Origin: Palsa-504 sp963822765
Lineage (GTDB): Bacteria > Actinomycetota > Actinomycetes > Streptosporangiales > Streptosporangiaceae
DNA length: 64,000 nt
Direction of reading: 5' to 3'
NCBI GenBank assembly: GCA_963822765.1
Contig: CAWGJL010000009.1
Span: 86,405-150,404 of the forward strand
Shown: one piece after another, positions 34,899 through 43,553 of the stretch
Layout of the letters: each line of letters opens with the position of its first letter
Position numbering within the stretch: position 1 is the stretch's first letter
The notes under the pieces: model-generated
The model's database searches: none
What the model was told of the DNA's origin: nothing
The model's input: the letters and a program-made list of their open reading frames with translations, nothing else
Translations under genes and position numbers: made by a program

Positions 34899-36155
34899 GT
34901 GCGCATTCTCGTCATCGGGTCGGGCGGCCGGGAGCACGCCATCGTCCGCGCGCTGAGCGCGGAAACCGGCAGCTTGCACGCGGCACCGGGCAACCCGGGC
35001 ATCGCGGCCCTCGCGGAAACCCACCCGGACATCGCGGCGGTCCCGGAGCAGATCGTCGCGCTCGCGCGCAAGCTCAGCCCCGACCTGGTGGTCATCGGCC
35101 CGGAGGCGCCGCTGGTCGCCGGGGCGGCCGGCGCGCTGCGGGAGAACGGGGTGGCCTGCTTCGGCCCGGACGCGGACGCGGCCAGGATCGAGGGCTCCAA
35201 GTCGTTCGCCAAGCAGGTCATGGCCGAGGCCGGCATCGCCACCGCAGCGTCGTTCACCTGCCGGACCGAGGCCGAGGCAGACGCGGCGCTGGACGCGTTC
35301 GGGGCGCCCTACGTGGTCAAGGACGACGCGCTGGCCGCGGGCAAGGGCGTGCTGGTCACCGAGGATCTCGACGCCGCCCGGGCGCACGCGCGGGGCTGCG
35401 GGACAGTAGTGATCGAGGAGTTCCTGGACGGTCCCGAGGTGTCGCTGTTCGCGGTGACCGACGGCGTGAGCGCGGTGCCGCTGCTGCCGGCCCAGGACTT
35501 CAAGCGGGCCCGGGACGGCGACCAGGGGCCGAATACCGGCGGCATGGGCGCCTACGCGCCGCTCCCCTGGGCGCCCGCCGACCTGGCCGGACAGGCGATG
35601 GACCGCGTGATCCAGCCGGCCGTCGACGCGATGGCCCGGCGCGGCACGCCGTACCGCGGGCTGCTGTACGCCGGGCTGGCCCTGACCTCGGCCGGCCCCA
35701 AGGTGATCGAGTTCAACGCGCGGTTCGGTGACCCGGAGACGCAGGTGGTGCTGGACCGGCTGGCGAGTCCGCTGGGGCCGCTGCTGCACGCGGCGGCGAC
35801 CGGGGGCCTGGCTGGCGTCCCGCGACCGCAGTGGCGACCGGGGGCGGCAGTGGCGGTGGTGATCGCCGCGGAATGCTATCCCGAGGCGCCGGTCAAGGGC
35901 GACAAGATCTATTTCACCGAACGAAGCGTGGTGCCAGCGGCCGGTCAAGCGGCGGGGCACGCGGATGCGTACGTGCTGCACGCCGGGACGGCGCGGGACG
36001 CGGCCGGGGAACTGGTGTCGGCGGGCGGCCGGGTGCTGAACGTGGTGGGCAGCGGGGTCGATACCGGGGCGGCGCGGGCCGCGGCGTACGAGCTGGCGGG
36101 GACGGTCGTGATGCGCGGCGGGTGGTACCGCCGGGATATCGCCGCGGGCCGGTAA
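34899..36155 (+). CDS. purD: Phosphoribosylamine-glycine ligase
   Basis: A 418-residue ATP-grasp enzyme making GAR in purine synthesis. Diagnostic segments are RILVIGSGGREHAIVRAL at the N-terminus, YVVKDDALAAGKGVLVTED, QDFKRARDGDQGPNTGGMGA and VIEFNARFGDPETQVVL. It starts with GTG 34899, just after the purA stop. The next gene starts 8 bp after the purD stop. Confidence 0.95.
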   Translation: MRILVIGSGGREHAIVRALSAETGSLHAAPGNPGIAALAETHPDIAAVPEQIVALARKLSPDLVVIGPEAPLVAGAAGALRENGVACFGPDADAARIEGSKSFAKQVMAEAGIATAASFTCRTEAEADAALDAFGAPYVVKDDALAAGKGVLVTEDLDAARAHARGCGTVVIEEFLDGPEVSLFAVTDGVSAVPLLPAQDFKRARDGDQGPNTGGMGAYAPLPWAPADLAGQAMDRVIQPAVDAMARRGTPYRGLLYAGLALTSAGPKVIEFNARFGDPETQVVLDRLASPLGPLLHAAATGGLAGVPRPQWRPGAAVAVVIAAECYPEAPVKGDKIYFTERSVVPAAGQAAGHADAYVLHAGTARDAAGELVSAGGRVLNVVGSGVDTGAARAAAYELAGTVVMRGGWYRRDIAAGR

Positions 36156-36163
36156 CGGGCGCC

Positions 36164-37420
36164 GTGAGCGAGGGCGGGCCGGGGCCGGCGGAGGCGGGGC
36201 CGGCGGAGGCGGGGCTGGCGGAGGCGGGGCTGGCGGAGCGGCGGGGGCTGGCGGCCGGGGGGCTGCCGTTGCGGGTTAGCACGCTGGAACTGTTCTTCGA
36301 CCTGGTGTTTGTGTTTGCCATCACGCAGCTGACCGGGGTCTTGTCGCACGACGTGACGGTCGTGGACGGGGTGCGGGTCCTGCTGGTGTTCGGGGCGCTG
36401 TGGTGGATGTACGGGGGGTACGTCTGGCTGTCCAACGCGCGGACGCCGGTGCGGACGCCGGAGCGGCTGCTGATGCTGCTCGGGATGGCCGGGTACCTGG
36501 TCGTGGGGCTGGCCATCCCGCACGCGTTCGGGCGGGACGGGGTGGCGCTGGGGATCGGGTACCTGATCGTGGTCGGCGTCCACGGCTGGCTGTACCAGCG
36601 GGTCAACCGGAACATCGCCCGGGTCGTGCCGTTCAACGTGGCCGCGGCGCTGCTCATCATCGCGGCCGGGGTGGTGCAGGGGTGGGGCGCCTACGTGCTG
36701 TGGGCGGCCGCGCTGGCCTTCGAGCAGCTGTCCCCGCTGTTCGCCCGGGTGCGCGGGCGGTTCGACATCGCCCCGTCGCACTTCGTGGAGCGGCACGGGG
36801 CGCTGATCATCGTGGTGTTCGGGGAGTCGGTGGTGGACATCGGGATCGGCGCCGAAGGCCACCGGGTGACGGTGTCGCTGGTCCTGTCCGCGGTGCTGGG
36901 GCTGGCGCTGGCCGCGGCGCTGTGGTGGGCGTACTTCGGGGTGGGCGACGACGAGCGGGCCGAGCGGGCCATGCTGGCGGCCGACCCGGCGGCCCGGCCG
37001 GCGCTGGCGCTGGCCGCGTACTTCTTCGCCTACATCCCGATGCTGCTCGGCGTCGTGGCGCTGGCCTCCGGGGTCAAGCAGGCCATCGTGAACACCGCGA
37101 GCACGCTGCCGGCCGGGCCGTGCGTGGCGCTGGGCTGCGGGGTGGGGCTGTTCCTGGCCGGGACGGCGGCGTTCCGGCACGCGCTGCGGTGCTGGCCACG
37201 GGGGGACGACCCCCCTGGCACCCCCCGCGGAGTCGGCGCCGAGCGGTACCGGCTGGCCGCGGCGGCGGCTTGCCTGGCGGCCTCCGCGCTCGGCGTGACG
37301 GTGAGCGCGGCGGCGGAGATGGCGCTGCTCACGCTCATCGTGGCCGCGGCCCTGATAGTTGAGAATCGCCGGGCGGCCGCGGGGGGGCTCGGGGGGTCGT
37401 CCCCCCGAAGAAAGCACTAG
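36164..37420 (+). CDS. Low-temperature-requirement A (LtrA) family membrane protein
   Basis: About 418 residues with ten or more membrane helices and the LtrA signature STLELFFDLVFVFAITQLTG, followed by LWWMYGGYVWLSNARTP and HFVERHGALIIVVFGESVVD. GTG 36164 is the likely start. The N-terminus has a small Ala-Glu-Gly repeat (PAEAGLAEAGLAE) from 12-bp DNA repeats. Two copies of a C/G palindrome (GGGGGGxCGxCCCCCC) are embedded near the C-terminus. The family has no settled biochemical function. It interrupts an otherwise purine-biosynthetic run. Confidence 0.85.
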   Translation: MSEGGPGPAEAGPAEAGLAEAGLAERRGLAAGGLPLRVSTLELFFDLVFVFAITQLTGVLSHDVTVVDGVRVLLVFGALWWMYGGYVWLSNARTPVRTPERLLMLLGMAGYLVVGLAIPHAFGRDGVALGIGYLIVVGVHGWLYQRVNRNIARVVPFNVAAALLIIAAGVVQGWGAYVLWAAALAFEQLSPLFARVRGRFDIAPSHFVERHGALIIVVFGESVVDIGIGAEGHRVTVSLVLSAVLGLALAAALWWAYFGVGDDERAERAMLAADPAARPALALAAYFFAYIPMLLGVVALASGVKQAIVNTASTLPAGPCVALGCGVGLFLAGTAAFRHALRCWPRGDDPPGTPRGVGAERYRLAAAAACLAASALGVTVSAAAEMALLTLIVAAALIVENRRAAAGGLGGSSPRRKH

Positions 37421-37429
37421 CGTGGGGGC

Positions 37430-38737
37430 ATGATCGAGAGGTACACGCTGCCGGAGATGGGGCGGGTCTGGAGCGAGGCCCACAAGTACGAGCTGTGGGG
37501 GCGGGTCGAGCTGCTCGTGCTGGAGGCGCACGCCCGGGCCGGCACGGTGCCGGCCGGGAGCGTGGAGCCGGTCCGTTCGGCCAAAATTCCCGATCCTGAG
37601 ACGGTCGCCGCGGTGGAGGCGGTCACCGACCACGACGTCATCGCCTTCTTGACCGCGTGGGCGGACAACACCGAGCCGCGGGCGGCCGCGGCCTGGGTGC
37701 ACTACGGGATGACCTCCTCGGACCTGCTCGACACCGCGCTGGCGGTCCAGCTGGCCGAGGCGTCGGACCTGCTCATCGCCAAGGCCACCCGGCTGGTCGC
37801 GGTGCTGCGCGACCACGCGCTGGCGCACCGGGACACGCTGCGGCCGGGGCGGACGCACGGGGTGCACGCCGAGCCGGACTCCTGGGGGCACCGGGTGGCC
37901 GACTTCGCGTTCGCGATGGCGCGGTCGCGGGACCGGCTGGTCCGGGCGCGGGAGGCGGTCGCGGTGGGCACCATGTCCGGGCCGGTGGGCACCTACTCCA
38001 ACATCGACCCGGCGATCGAGGCGGAGGTCATGGCCGCGCTCGGGCTGCGGCCCGCGGAGGTGGCCACGCAGGTCGTGATGCGAGACGGGATGGCAGAGTG
38101 GGCCGGGGCGCTGGCGCTGACCGCCACCGTGTGCGAGGCGGTCGCGCTGGAGGTCAGGCACGGGCAGCGGACCGAGGTGCGGGAGCTGGCCGAGCCGTTC
38201 CGTTCGGGGCAGAAGGGCTCCTCCTCCATGCCGCACAAGAAGAACCCGATCCGCGCCGAACGGATCGCGGGGCTGGCCCGGGTCGTGCGCGGCTACGTGA
38301 CCCCGGTGACCGAGGGCATCCCGCTGTGGCACGAGCGGGACATCTCGCACTCCAGCGTGGAGCGGATCGCGCTGCCCGACGCGGCCATCGCCACCGACTA
38401 CGTGCTGCACCTGACCACCGGGCTGGTCGAGGGGCTGACCGTGGACGCGGCCCGGATGCGGGCCAACCTGGATCTGACCGGCGGCCTGCTCTACTCCTCG
38501 GCGGTCCTGCTGGCCCTGGTCAATGCGGGCCTGAGCAGGGAAGACGCGTACGCGCTCGTGCAGGCCGCGGCGATGGCGACCTGGGAAAACGGCACGCCGT
38601 TCCGCGACACGCTGCGGGCCCAGGCCACGGCGCGCGGTTTTGCCTGGCCCGAAGCGGACATCGACAACGCGTTCCGGCCAGAACGGTACACGGCGCGGCT
38701 GGATCCCATTTTCGGGCGGCTGGCCCGGCTAAGCTAG
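37430..38737 (+). CDS. purB: Adenylosuccinate lyase
   Basis: A 435-residue member of the fumarase/aspartase superfamily, acting twice in purine synthesis (SAICAR and adenylosuccinate cleavage). The superfamily signature GSSSMPHKKNPIRAERI is present with its catalytic serine. Upstream are the conserved HYGMTSSDLLDTALAVQL and RTHGVHAEP regions. It ends 5 bp before murA and is in the same direction as purA and purD. Confidence 0.95.
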   Translation: MIERYTLPEMGRVWSEAHKYELWGRVELLVLEAHARAGTVPAGSVEPVRSAKIPDPETVAAVEAVTDHDVIAFLTAWADNTEPRAAAAWVHYGMTSSDLLDTALAVQLAEASDLLIAKATRLVAVLRDHALAHRDTLRPGRTHGVHAEPDSWGHRVADFAFAMARSRDRLVRAREAVAVGTMSGPVGTYSNIDPAIEAEVMAALGLRPAEVATQVVMRDGMAEWAGALALTATVCEAVALEVRHGQRTEVRELAEPFRSGQKGSSSMPHKKNPIRAERIAGLARVVRGYVTPVTEGIPLWHERDISHSSVERIALPDAAIATDYVLHLTTGLVEGLTVDAARMRANLDLTGGLLYSSAVLLALVNAGLSREDAYALVQAAAMATWENGTPFRDTLRAQATARGFAWPEADIDNAFRPERYTARLDPIFGRLARLS

Positions 38738-38742
38738 CCCCC

Positions 38743-40020
38743 ATGACCTCCGGACCCGAGACGAGTTACCGCGTGCGCGGCGGCGGACCGCTGCACGGCA
38801 CCGTCTTCATCCAGGGCGCGAAGAACGCCGCGCTGAAGATGATCGCCGCGTCGCTGCTGACCGCGAACGGCCGCACCGTGCTGCGCAACGTGCCGCCCAT
38901 CGAAGACGTCCGCCGGGCCGTCGAGCTGGCCCAGGCGGTCGGGGCGCTGGTCGAGTTCCACGAGATCGAGAGAACACTGGTCGTCGACGCGTCCCACCTG
39001 ACCAGCCCGGTGCTGCCGGCCGAGATCGCCCGGCGGTTCCGCAGCTCGGTGCTGTTCGTGCCGGCCCTGCTGCACCGGTTCGGCGAGGCGGTCATCGAGG
39101 GCGTCGGCGGCTGCAACCTGGGCAGCCGCAACCTGGACTTCCACTACCGGGGCTTCGCCCGGCTCGGCGCGGTGGTCGACGAGGGCGAGACCGTCATCCA
39201 CATCAAGGCGGGCAAGCTGCAGGGCGCGCACCTGTACCTGGACACGCCGTCGCACACCGGCACCGAGAACCTGATCATGGCGGCGTCGCTGGCCCCCGGC
39301 CGGACCGTCATCGACAACACCGCGCAAGAGCCCGAGGTGCTCGACGTCATCGCGTTCCTGACCAAGATGGGCGCGCGGATCAAGGGCGGCGGCACCGGCT
39401 TCATCACGGTCGACGGCGTGGACGAGCTCACCGCGGTGGAGCACACGGTGATGGCCGACCGGATCGACGCCGGGGTGTTCGCCATGGCGGCGGCCATCAC
39501 CGGCGGCGAGCTGAACCTGGTCGGCGCGTCGCTCGAGCACTTCGGCGTGGTGCGCTGGAAGCTGGAGCAGATGGGGGTGGAGTTCTCCACCCACGGCGCG
39601 GTGCTGACCGTGCGGATGGACCGGCCGCCGCGCCCGATCAACGTGATCACCGGCCCCTACCCGGGCTTCGCCACCGACCTGCAGTCGCCGGTCATGGCCC
39701 TGGCCTGCCTGGCCGAGGGCGCCTCCTACATCCGCGAGACCATCTTCGACGGCCGGTACACGCTGGTCCGCGAGCTGAACAAGATGGGCGCGATGATCGA
39801 GTTCGACGGTACCCGGGTCGTGGTGCACGGGCCTTCTGTTTTGCGCGGGGCCCGGGTGGTGGCGCACGACCTGCGGACCGGGATCGCCCTGGTGCTGGCG
39901 GGGCTGGCCGCCTCGGGCGAGACGGTGGTGACGCCCGCCTACCCGATCGACCGGGGGCACGCGGCCATCGCGCAGCGGTTCAACGCGCTCGGGGCGGACA
40001 TCACCGCGGAGACCTTGTAG
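38743..40020 (+). CDS. murA: UDP-N-acetylglucosamine 1-carboxyvinyltransferase (MurA family)
   Basis: A 425-residue EPSP-synthase-fold enzyme that starts peptidoglycan synthesis by adding enolpyruvate to UDP-GlcNAc. The substrate region GTVFIQGAKNAALKMIAASL is conserved. The loop GVGGCNLGSRNLDFHYRGFA keeps the cysteine (about residue 125) that fosfomycin alkylates in other MurA enzymes. Later TDLQSPVMALACLAEGAS is typical. The cysteine loop is more divergent than in classical MurA, so a paralogue role cannot be excluded. It is convergent with hisC. Confidence 0.88.
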   Translation: MTSGPETSYRVRGGGPLHGTVFIQGAKNAALKMIAASLLTANGRTVLRNVPPIEDVRRAVELAQAVGALVEFHEIERTLVVDASHLTSPVLPAEIARRFRSSVLFVPALLHRFGEAVIEGVGGCNLGSRNLDFHYRGFARLGAVVDEGETVIHIKAGKLQGAHLYLDTPSHTGTENLIMAASLAPGRTVIDNTAQEPEVLDVIAFLTKMGARIKGGGTGFITVDGVDELTAVEHTVMADRIDAGVFAMAAAITGGELNLVGASLEHFGVVRWKLEQMGVEFSTHGAVLTVRMDRPPRPINVITGPYPGFATDLQSPVMALACLAEGASYIRETIFDGRYTLVRELNKMGAMIEFDGTRVVVHGPSVLRGARVVAHDLRTGIALVLAGLAASGETVVTPAYPIDRGHAAIAQRFNALGADITAETL

Positions 40021-40026
40021 GGCCGT

Positions 40027-41123
40027 TTACCGGGTGTTGCGGTGCGGGAAGGCGTGCGCGACGTCCAGCAGCGCGTCGTTGGCTTCGGGATCGCCGATGC
40101 TGATCCGGGCGCCCTCCGCGCCGAACGGGCGGATCGCGATGCCGGTTTCCGCGCAGGCGGCGGCGAAGGCCGGGGTGTGCTCGCCGAGCCGCAGCCAGAC
40201 AAAGTTGGCCTCGGTGGGCGGGACGGTCCAGCCGTCGGCCAGCAGCGCCTCACGGACCCGGGTCCGCTCCTTGACCGTGGACTCGACGCGTTCGAGTAGT
40301 TCGGCCTCGGCGGCCAGCGAGGCGATCGCGGCGGCCTGGGCCAGCCGGTTGACCGAGAACGGGAGCATGGTGGCGCGGACCGCCGCCGCGACCGGCTCGT
40401 GCGCGATCATGAACCCGGTACGCAGCCCGGCCAGCCCGTAGGCCTTGGAGAAGGTGCGCAGGACGGCGACGTTCGGCCGGTCACGGTACACGGTCACGCC
40501 ATCGGGGACCGCCTCGTCCCGGATGTACTCGTGGTAGGCCTCGTCGAGGACGACCAGGCAGTCCTCTGGGACGCGGTCCAGGAACTCCGTCAGTTCCTGG
40601 TCGTGCACCACGGTGCCGGTCGGGTTGTTCGGGTTGCAGACGAAGATCAGCCTGGTGCGCGGGGTGATCGCGCCGGCCATCGCGGCCAGGTCGTGCGTTT
40701 CTTGCTGTCGAGGGGGACGCGGATCGACTCGGCAGCCGCCAGGTCGGCCAGGGTCGGGTACGCCTCGAACGAGCGCCACGCGTACATGACCTCGGCGCCG
40801 GGCTCACCGATCGCCTCGAGGAGCTGCTGCGTGACGCCGACCGAGCCGCACCCGACCGCGACGTGCTGGGCCGGGACGCTGAACCGGTCCCCGATTGCTT
40901 CCCGCAGGGCCGCCGCGCCGTTGTCCGGATAGCGGTTGACCGACCGCGCCTCCTCGGCGATCACCTCGATCACCGAGGGGAGCGGCGCGTACGGGGACTC
41001 GTTGGACGACAGCTTGTGCGACTTGCCCGCCGAGCTGACCGGGGTCCGGCCCGGCTGGTAGGCGGGGAAGCTGTCAAGCACCGAACGGAAACGTGGTGAC
41101 GCGCCAGTGGTGGGCTCAGTCAT
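40027..41123 (-). CDS. hisC: Histidinol-phosphate/aromatic aminotransferase, one frameshift
   Basis: A class I/II PLP aminotransferase of about 365 residues split over two frames. The N-terminal part from ATG 41123 has HKLSSNESPYAPLPSV and RYPDNGAAALREAIGDRF. After VPLDSKK (near 40703) the frame must change to reach DLAAMAGAITPRTRLIFVCN, VLDEAYHEYI and TFSKAYGLAGLRTGFMI with the PLP lysine. One missing base in the AAG/AAA run would explain it. Such HisC2/Pat-type enzymes act on histidinol-phosphate or aromatic amino acids. A sequence error is as likely as a real mutation. Confidence 0.85.
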
Positions 41124-41159
41124 GCCACCAGTTTGGCATTGCTTTACGGCTGCCTGGGC

Positions 41160-41912
41160 TTACGGCTGCAGGGCCGCCGCGGCGTGCGTGTAGGCCTCCT
41201 GGGCCAGGGTCTTCACGCCCGCCTCTGAGGAGTCGGGACCGACCATGGTGACCGCGCCGACGAACCCGGTGCCCTGGTAGACCACCGACCACACGTCCAC
41301 GCTGGCGTAACCCGCAGCCTTGACGTTCAGCGCGCGGGCCTTCTGGGCCAGGCCGGACAACGGGGATTCCTTGACCGTGTAGCGGAAGGTCTTGCCGTCC
41401 ACGGTGGCGCTGTAGTGGGCGCACCCGGCGGGCAGCGTGTCGCCCAGGGCGGTGGCGGCCGCGTCCGGCCCGGCGGAGACCAGCACCTCGGACACGCCGT
41501 CCTGGCCGACCCGGAACGTCACCACCGACGCGGGCGCGTGCGTGAACGCGGCCGAGTTGAACCCGGTCTGGGTGGCCTGGGCGCACTTGGCCGGGGTGAC
41601 CTTCACCCCGTTCATGGTGTGCCTGCTGGTCTGCACGTCCGGTAGCTTTCCGTAATCACCGGACTCCGCGGCGGCGGCCGGCTTCTCGCCGTTGACCTTG
41701 GCCAGCAACGCACCCTTCAGCTGGTCCGAGGTGAAGGAAACCTGCGCGGCGGCGCTGGCGGTGGCCGTCCCGGTCGGCTGCGTGGCGGCAGACTGGCTCG
41801 GGCTCGCGGATCCGCCACAGCCGCTGACCGCGGCGGCGCCCATCAAAGCGAGCGCTGTGGTGGCCAGCGCGGGTCCCCGTCGAATGGGATGGGGCCAGTG
41901 ACGATCGGACAT
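41160..41912 (-). CDS. Secreted lipoprotein of unknown function
   Basis: A 250-residue protein with an arginine-containing signal peptide (IRRGPALATTALALMGAAAV) and lipobox AVSGC near residue 32, so it should be lipid-anchored outside the membrane. A Ser/Thr/Gln-rich spacer follows. The mature domain (FTSDQLKGALLAKVNGEK, TAFTHAPASVVTF-like strands, KTFRYTVKESPLSGLAQKAR) resembles the small LpqN/sensor-domain-type lipoproteins of actinobacteria, though I do not recognise a named family. A dyad lies 17 bp upstream of the start. Confidence 0.75.
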   Translation of the reverse strand: MSDRHWPHPIRRGPALATTALALMGAAAVSGCGGSASPSQSAATQPTGTATASAAAQVSFTSDQLKGALLAKVNGEKPAAAAESGDYGKLPDVQTSRHTMNGVKVTPAKCAQATQTGFNSAAFTHAPASVVTFRVGQDGVSEVLVSAGPDAAATALGDTLPAGCAHYSATVDGKTFRYTVKESPLSGLAQKARALNVKAAGYASVDVWSVVYQGTGFVGAVTMVGPDSSEAGVKTLAQEAYTHAAAALQP

Positions 41913-41928
41913 GAAGAAAACCCTTCTA

Positions 41929-41958
41929 ACGCTCCGAAATTTTCTAGTTTCGAAGCGT
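41929..41958. promoter_or_regulatory. Inverted repeat upstream of the lipoprotein gene
   Basis: ACGCTCCGAAA (41929-41939) pairs with TTTCGAAGCGT (41948-41958) at 10 of 11 positions around an AT-rich 8-bp centre. It sits 17-46 bp upstream of the lipoprotein start, so it could be an operator or a leader hairpin. Confidence 0.45.
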
Positions 41959-42038
41959 GAGATTAGCCTACGTCGAGTGATCAGAGGGGTACTTTGAGTA
42001 AACGCGTGCGGGGCGTTAGCGGGGTCGCCGTGACGTGG

Positions 42039-43319
42039 TTACCGCGGATCGCCGTGGTGGGCGTCTGGGGGCTGGGCGGCCTCGCGCCGGCGCCAGTCCT
42101 CGGGCACCGCGACCTCGAGCACGTCGTCCACGGTGATCACGCCGAGTAGCCGGCGCGCGTCGTCGACCACGGGGATGGTGATCAGGTTGTAGTCGGTCAT
42201 CAGCACGGCCACGTCGGTGATGTCGGTGTCCGCGCCGACCCGCACCGGGTCGGTGTCGGCCACGTCGATCACCCGGTCGGCCGGGTCGGCCTGGACCAGG
42301 GTGACCAGGCGGGCCACGCCGCGCAGCACGCCGTCCAGGTCGACGGCGTGCACGCTGGTCAGCGCCTCGGGCTGGAGTTCGCGCTGGCCGCGGACCTGGG
42401 CCAGCGCCTCGGCCACGGTGCTCCGGCCGGGCAGCGCGACGAAGTCCACGCCCATCAGCCCGCCCGCGCTGGTGGCGTTGAAGCCCATCAGGGTCAGCAC
42501 CTTGGCCCGCTGCGCGGCCGGGAGCAGGTCCAGCACGGGCTGGCGGCGGGGCTGGGGGAGTTCGGCGATCGCGTCGGCCGCGTCGTCGGCGCGCATCCGG
42601 GCCAGCACGCCGGCGATCTCCGCGTCGGTCCGCGCGCCGAGCAGCCGGGTGGCCAGGTCCTCGTCCAGTTCCTCGAACACGTCCGCCTCGAGCTCGGGGT
42701 CCGCGCGCACCCGGCCCAGGATCTCGGTCTCCTCCTCCTTGGAGGCGTTCTCCAGCAGGTCCGCGATCTGGGCCGGCTTCAGCCGGCGGATGCGCGCGAA
42801 CGGGCCGCGGAGCAGCGCGCTGCCCGCGTGCCCGATCAGCCACTCGAAGTCGTGCCAGTCGCGGGCTTCGTTTTCAGCCTGCAGGGCTGGCCGGGCGAAG
42901 GGGCGCCGTGAGCGGCGGCGGGTGTCGACCCGGGCCACCACCCACTCCGCGTCGTCCCGGGCCAGCTCCAGGTCGGCCGCGCGGACCAGCCGCGCGTCGG
43001 CCACGTCGATGAGCCGGTGGCCGAGCACGTCGGCCCGGAGCAGCACCTCACCGTCGCGGCGCTCGAAGTGCCGCAGGCTCAGCCGCGCGCTGGACAGCCG
43101 CAGCGGATCGCCCTCGAACGTGCTCACCTGGTCGATGGGCACGAAGATCTCCCGCCCGCCGACCGCGGCCACCAGCCCGGTGACGAGCGGGTAGTCGGTA
43201 CCGCGGAGCCGGACGATGACATCGGCCGGCCGCCCGAGCGACTCGCCGCCCCGGTCCGCGACCGGCCGTTTAAGCAGCTGGGACAGGCGCACCGTGATCC
43301 TGCTGTCCGCCGTCGTCAT
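42039..43319 (-). CDS. MgtE-N and CBS domain protein without a membrane channel
   Basis: A 426-residue soluble protein. It has an N-terminal PRC-barrel-like region (VIVRLRGTDYPLVTGLVAAV, REIFVPIDQV), then an MgtE_N superhelix (RRLKPAQIADLLENASKEEE, LMGFNATSAGGLMGVDFVAL), then a CBS pair (SVHAVDLDGVLRGVARLV, YNLITIPVVDDARRLLGVIT). In MgtE these parts sense cytosolic Mg2+ or nucleotides and gate the channel. Here the transmembrane part is absent and the protein ends after the CBS pair. I chose ATG 43319; the frame is open further but upstream sequence is not family-like. It is divergent from the KimA-like transporter gene. Confidence 0.8.
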   Translation of the reverse strand: MTTADSRITVRLSQLLKRPVADRGGESLGRPADVIVRLRGTDYPLVTGLVAAVGGREIFVPIDQVSTFEGDPLRLSSARLSLRHFERRDGEVLLRADVLGHRLIDVADARLVRAADLELARDDAEWVVARVDTRRRSRRPFARPALQAENEARDWHDFEWLIGHAGSALLRGPFARIRRLKPAQIADLLENASKEEETEILGRVRADPELEADVFEELDEDLATRLLGARTDAEIAGVLARMRADDAADAIAELPQPRRQPVLDLLPAAQRAKVLTLMGFNATSAGGLMGVDFVALPGRSTVAEALAQVRGQRELQPEALTSVHAVDLDGVLRGVARLVTLVQADPADRVIDVADTDPVRVGADTDITDVAVLMTDYNLITIPVVDDARRLLGVITVDDVLEVAVPEDWRRREAAQPPDAHHGDPR

Positions 43320-43553
43320 GGTAAGCCTCTTCCGGGCTCGTCCGGCCTCGTCCGGTCCGGACAGGTAGGTTACCTCGTAGCCGTTCCCGGGATGAAGTAG
43401 CGCCAGAGAGGGTAGTCCTTCCCACGTCGGCCACGATGACTCGCGATGACCCCAGCACCCCGGCGCGCCGCCGCAGGTTACGCGCATGCCGGGTGGGGTG
43501 GTATGAAGTCACTGGCGCCCAAAAGGGATCTTGACTGAGGAAAGGCGCAGATA

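Noticed and set aside
43340..43553. Possible c-di-AMP (ydaO-type) riboswitch upstream of the KimA-like gene, because GGTTACCTCGTAGCC resembles its 3' conserved end
   Set aside because: The 5' conserved half and the pseudoknot partners could not be found. A covariance search with the ydaO model (Rfam RF00379) would settle it; a clear hit would reverse this.
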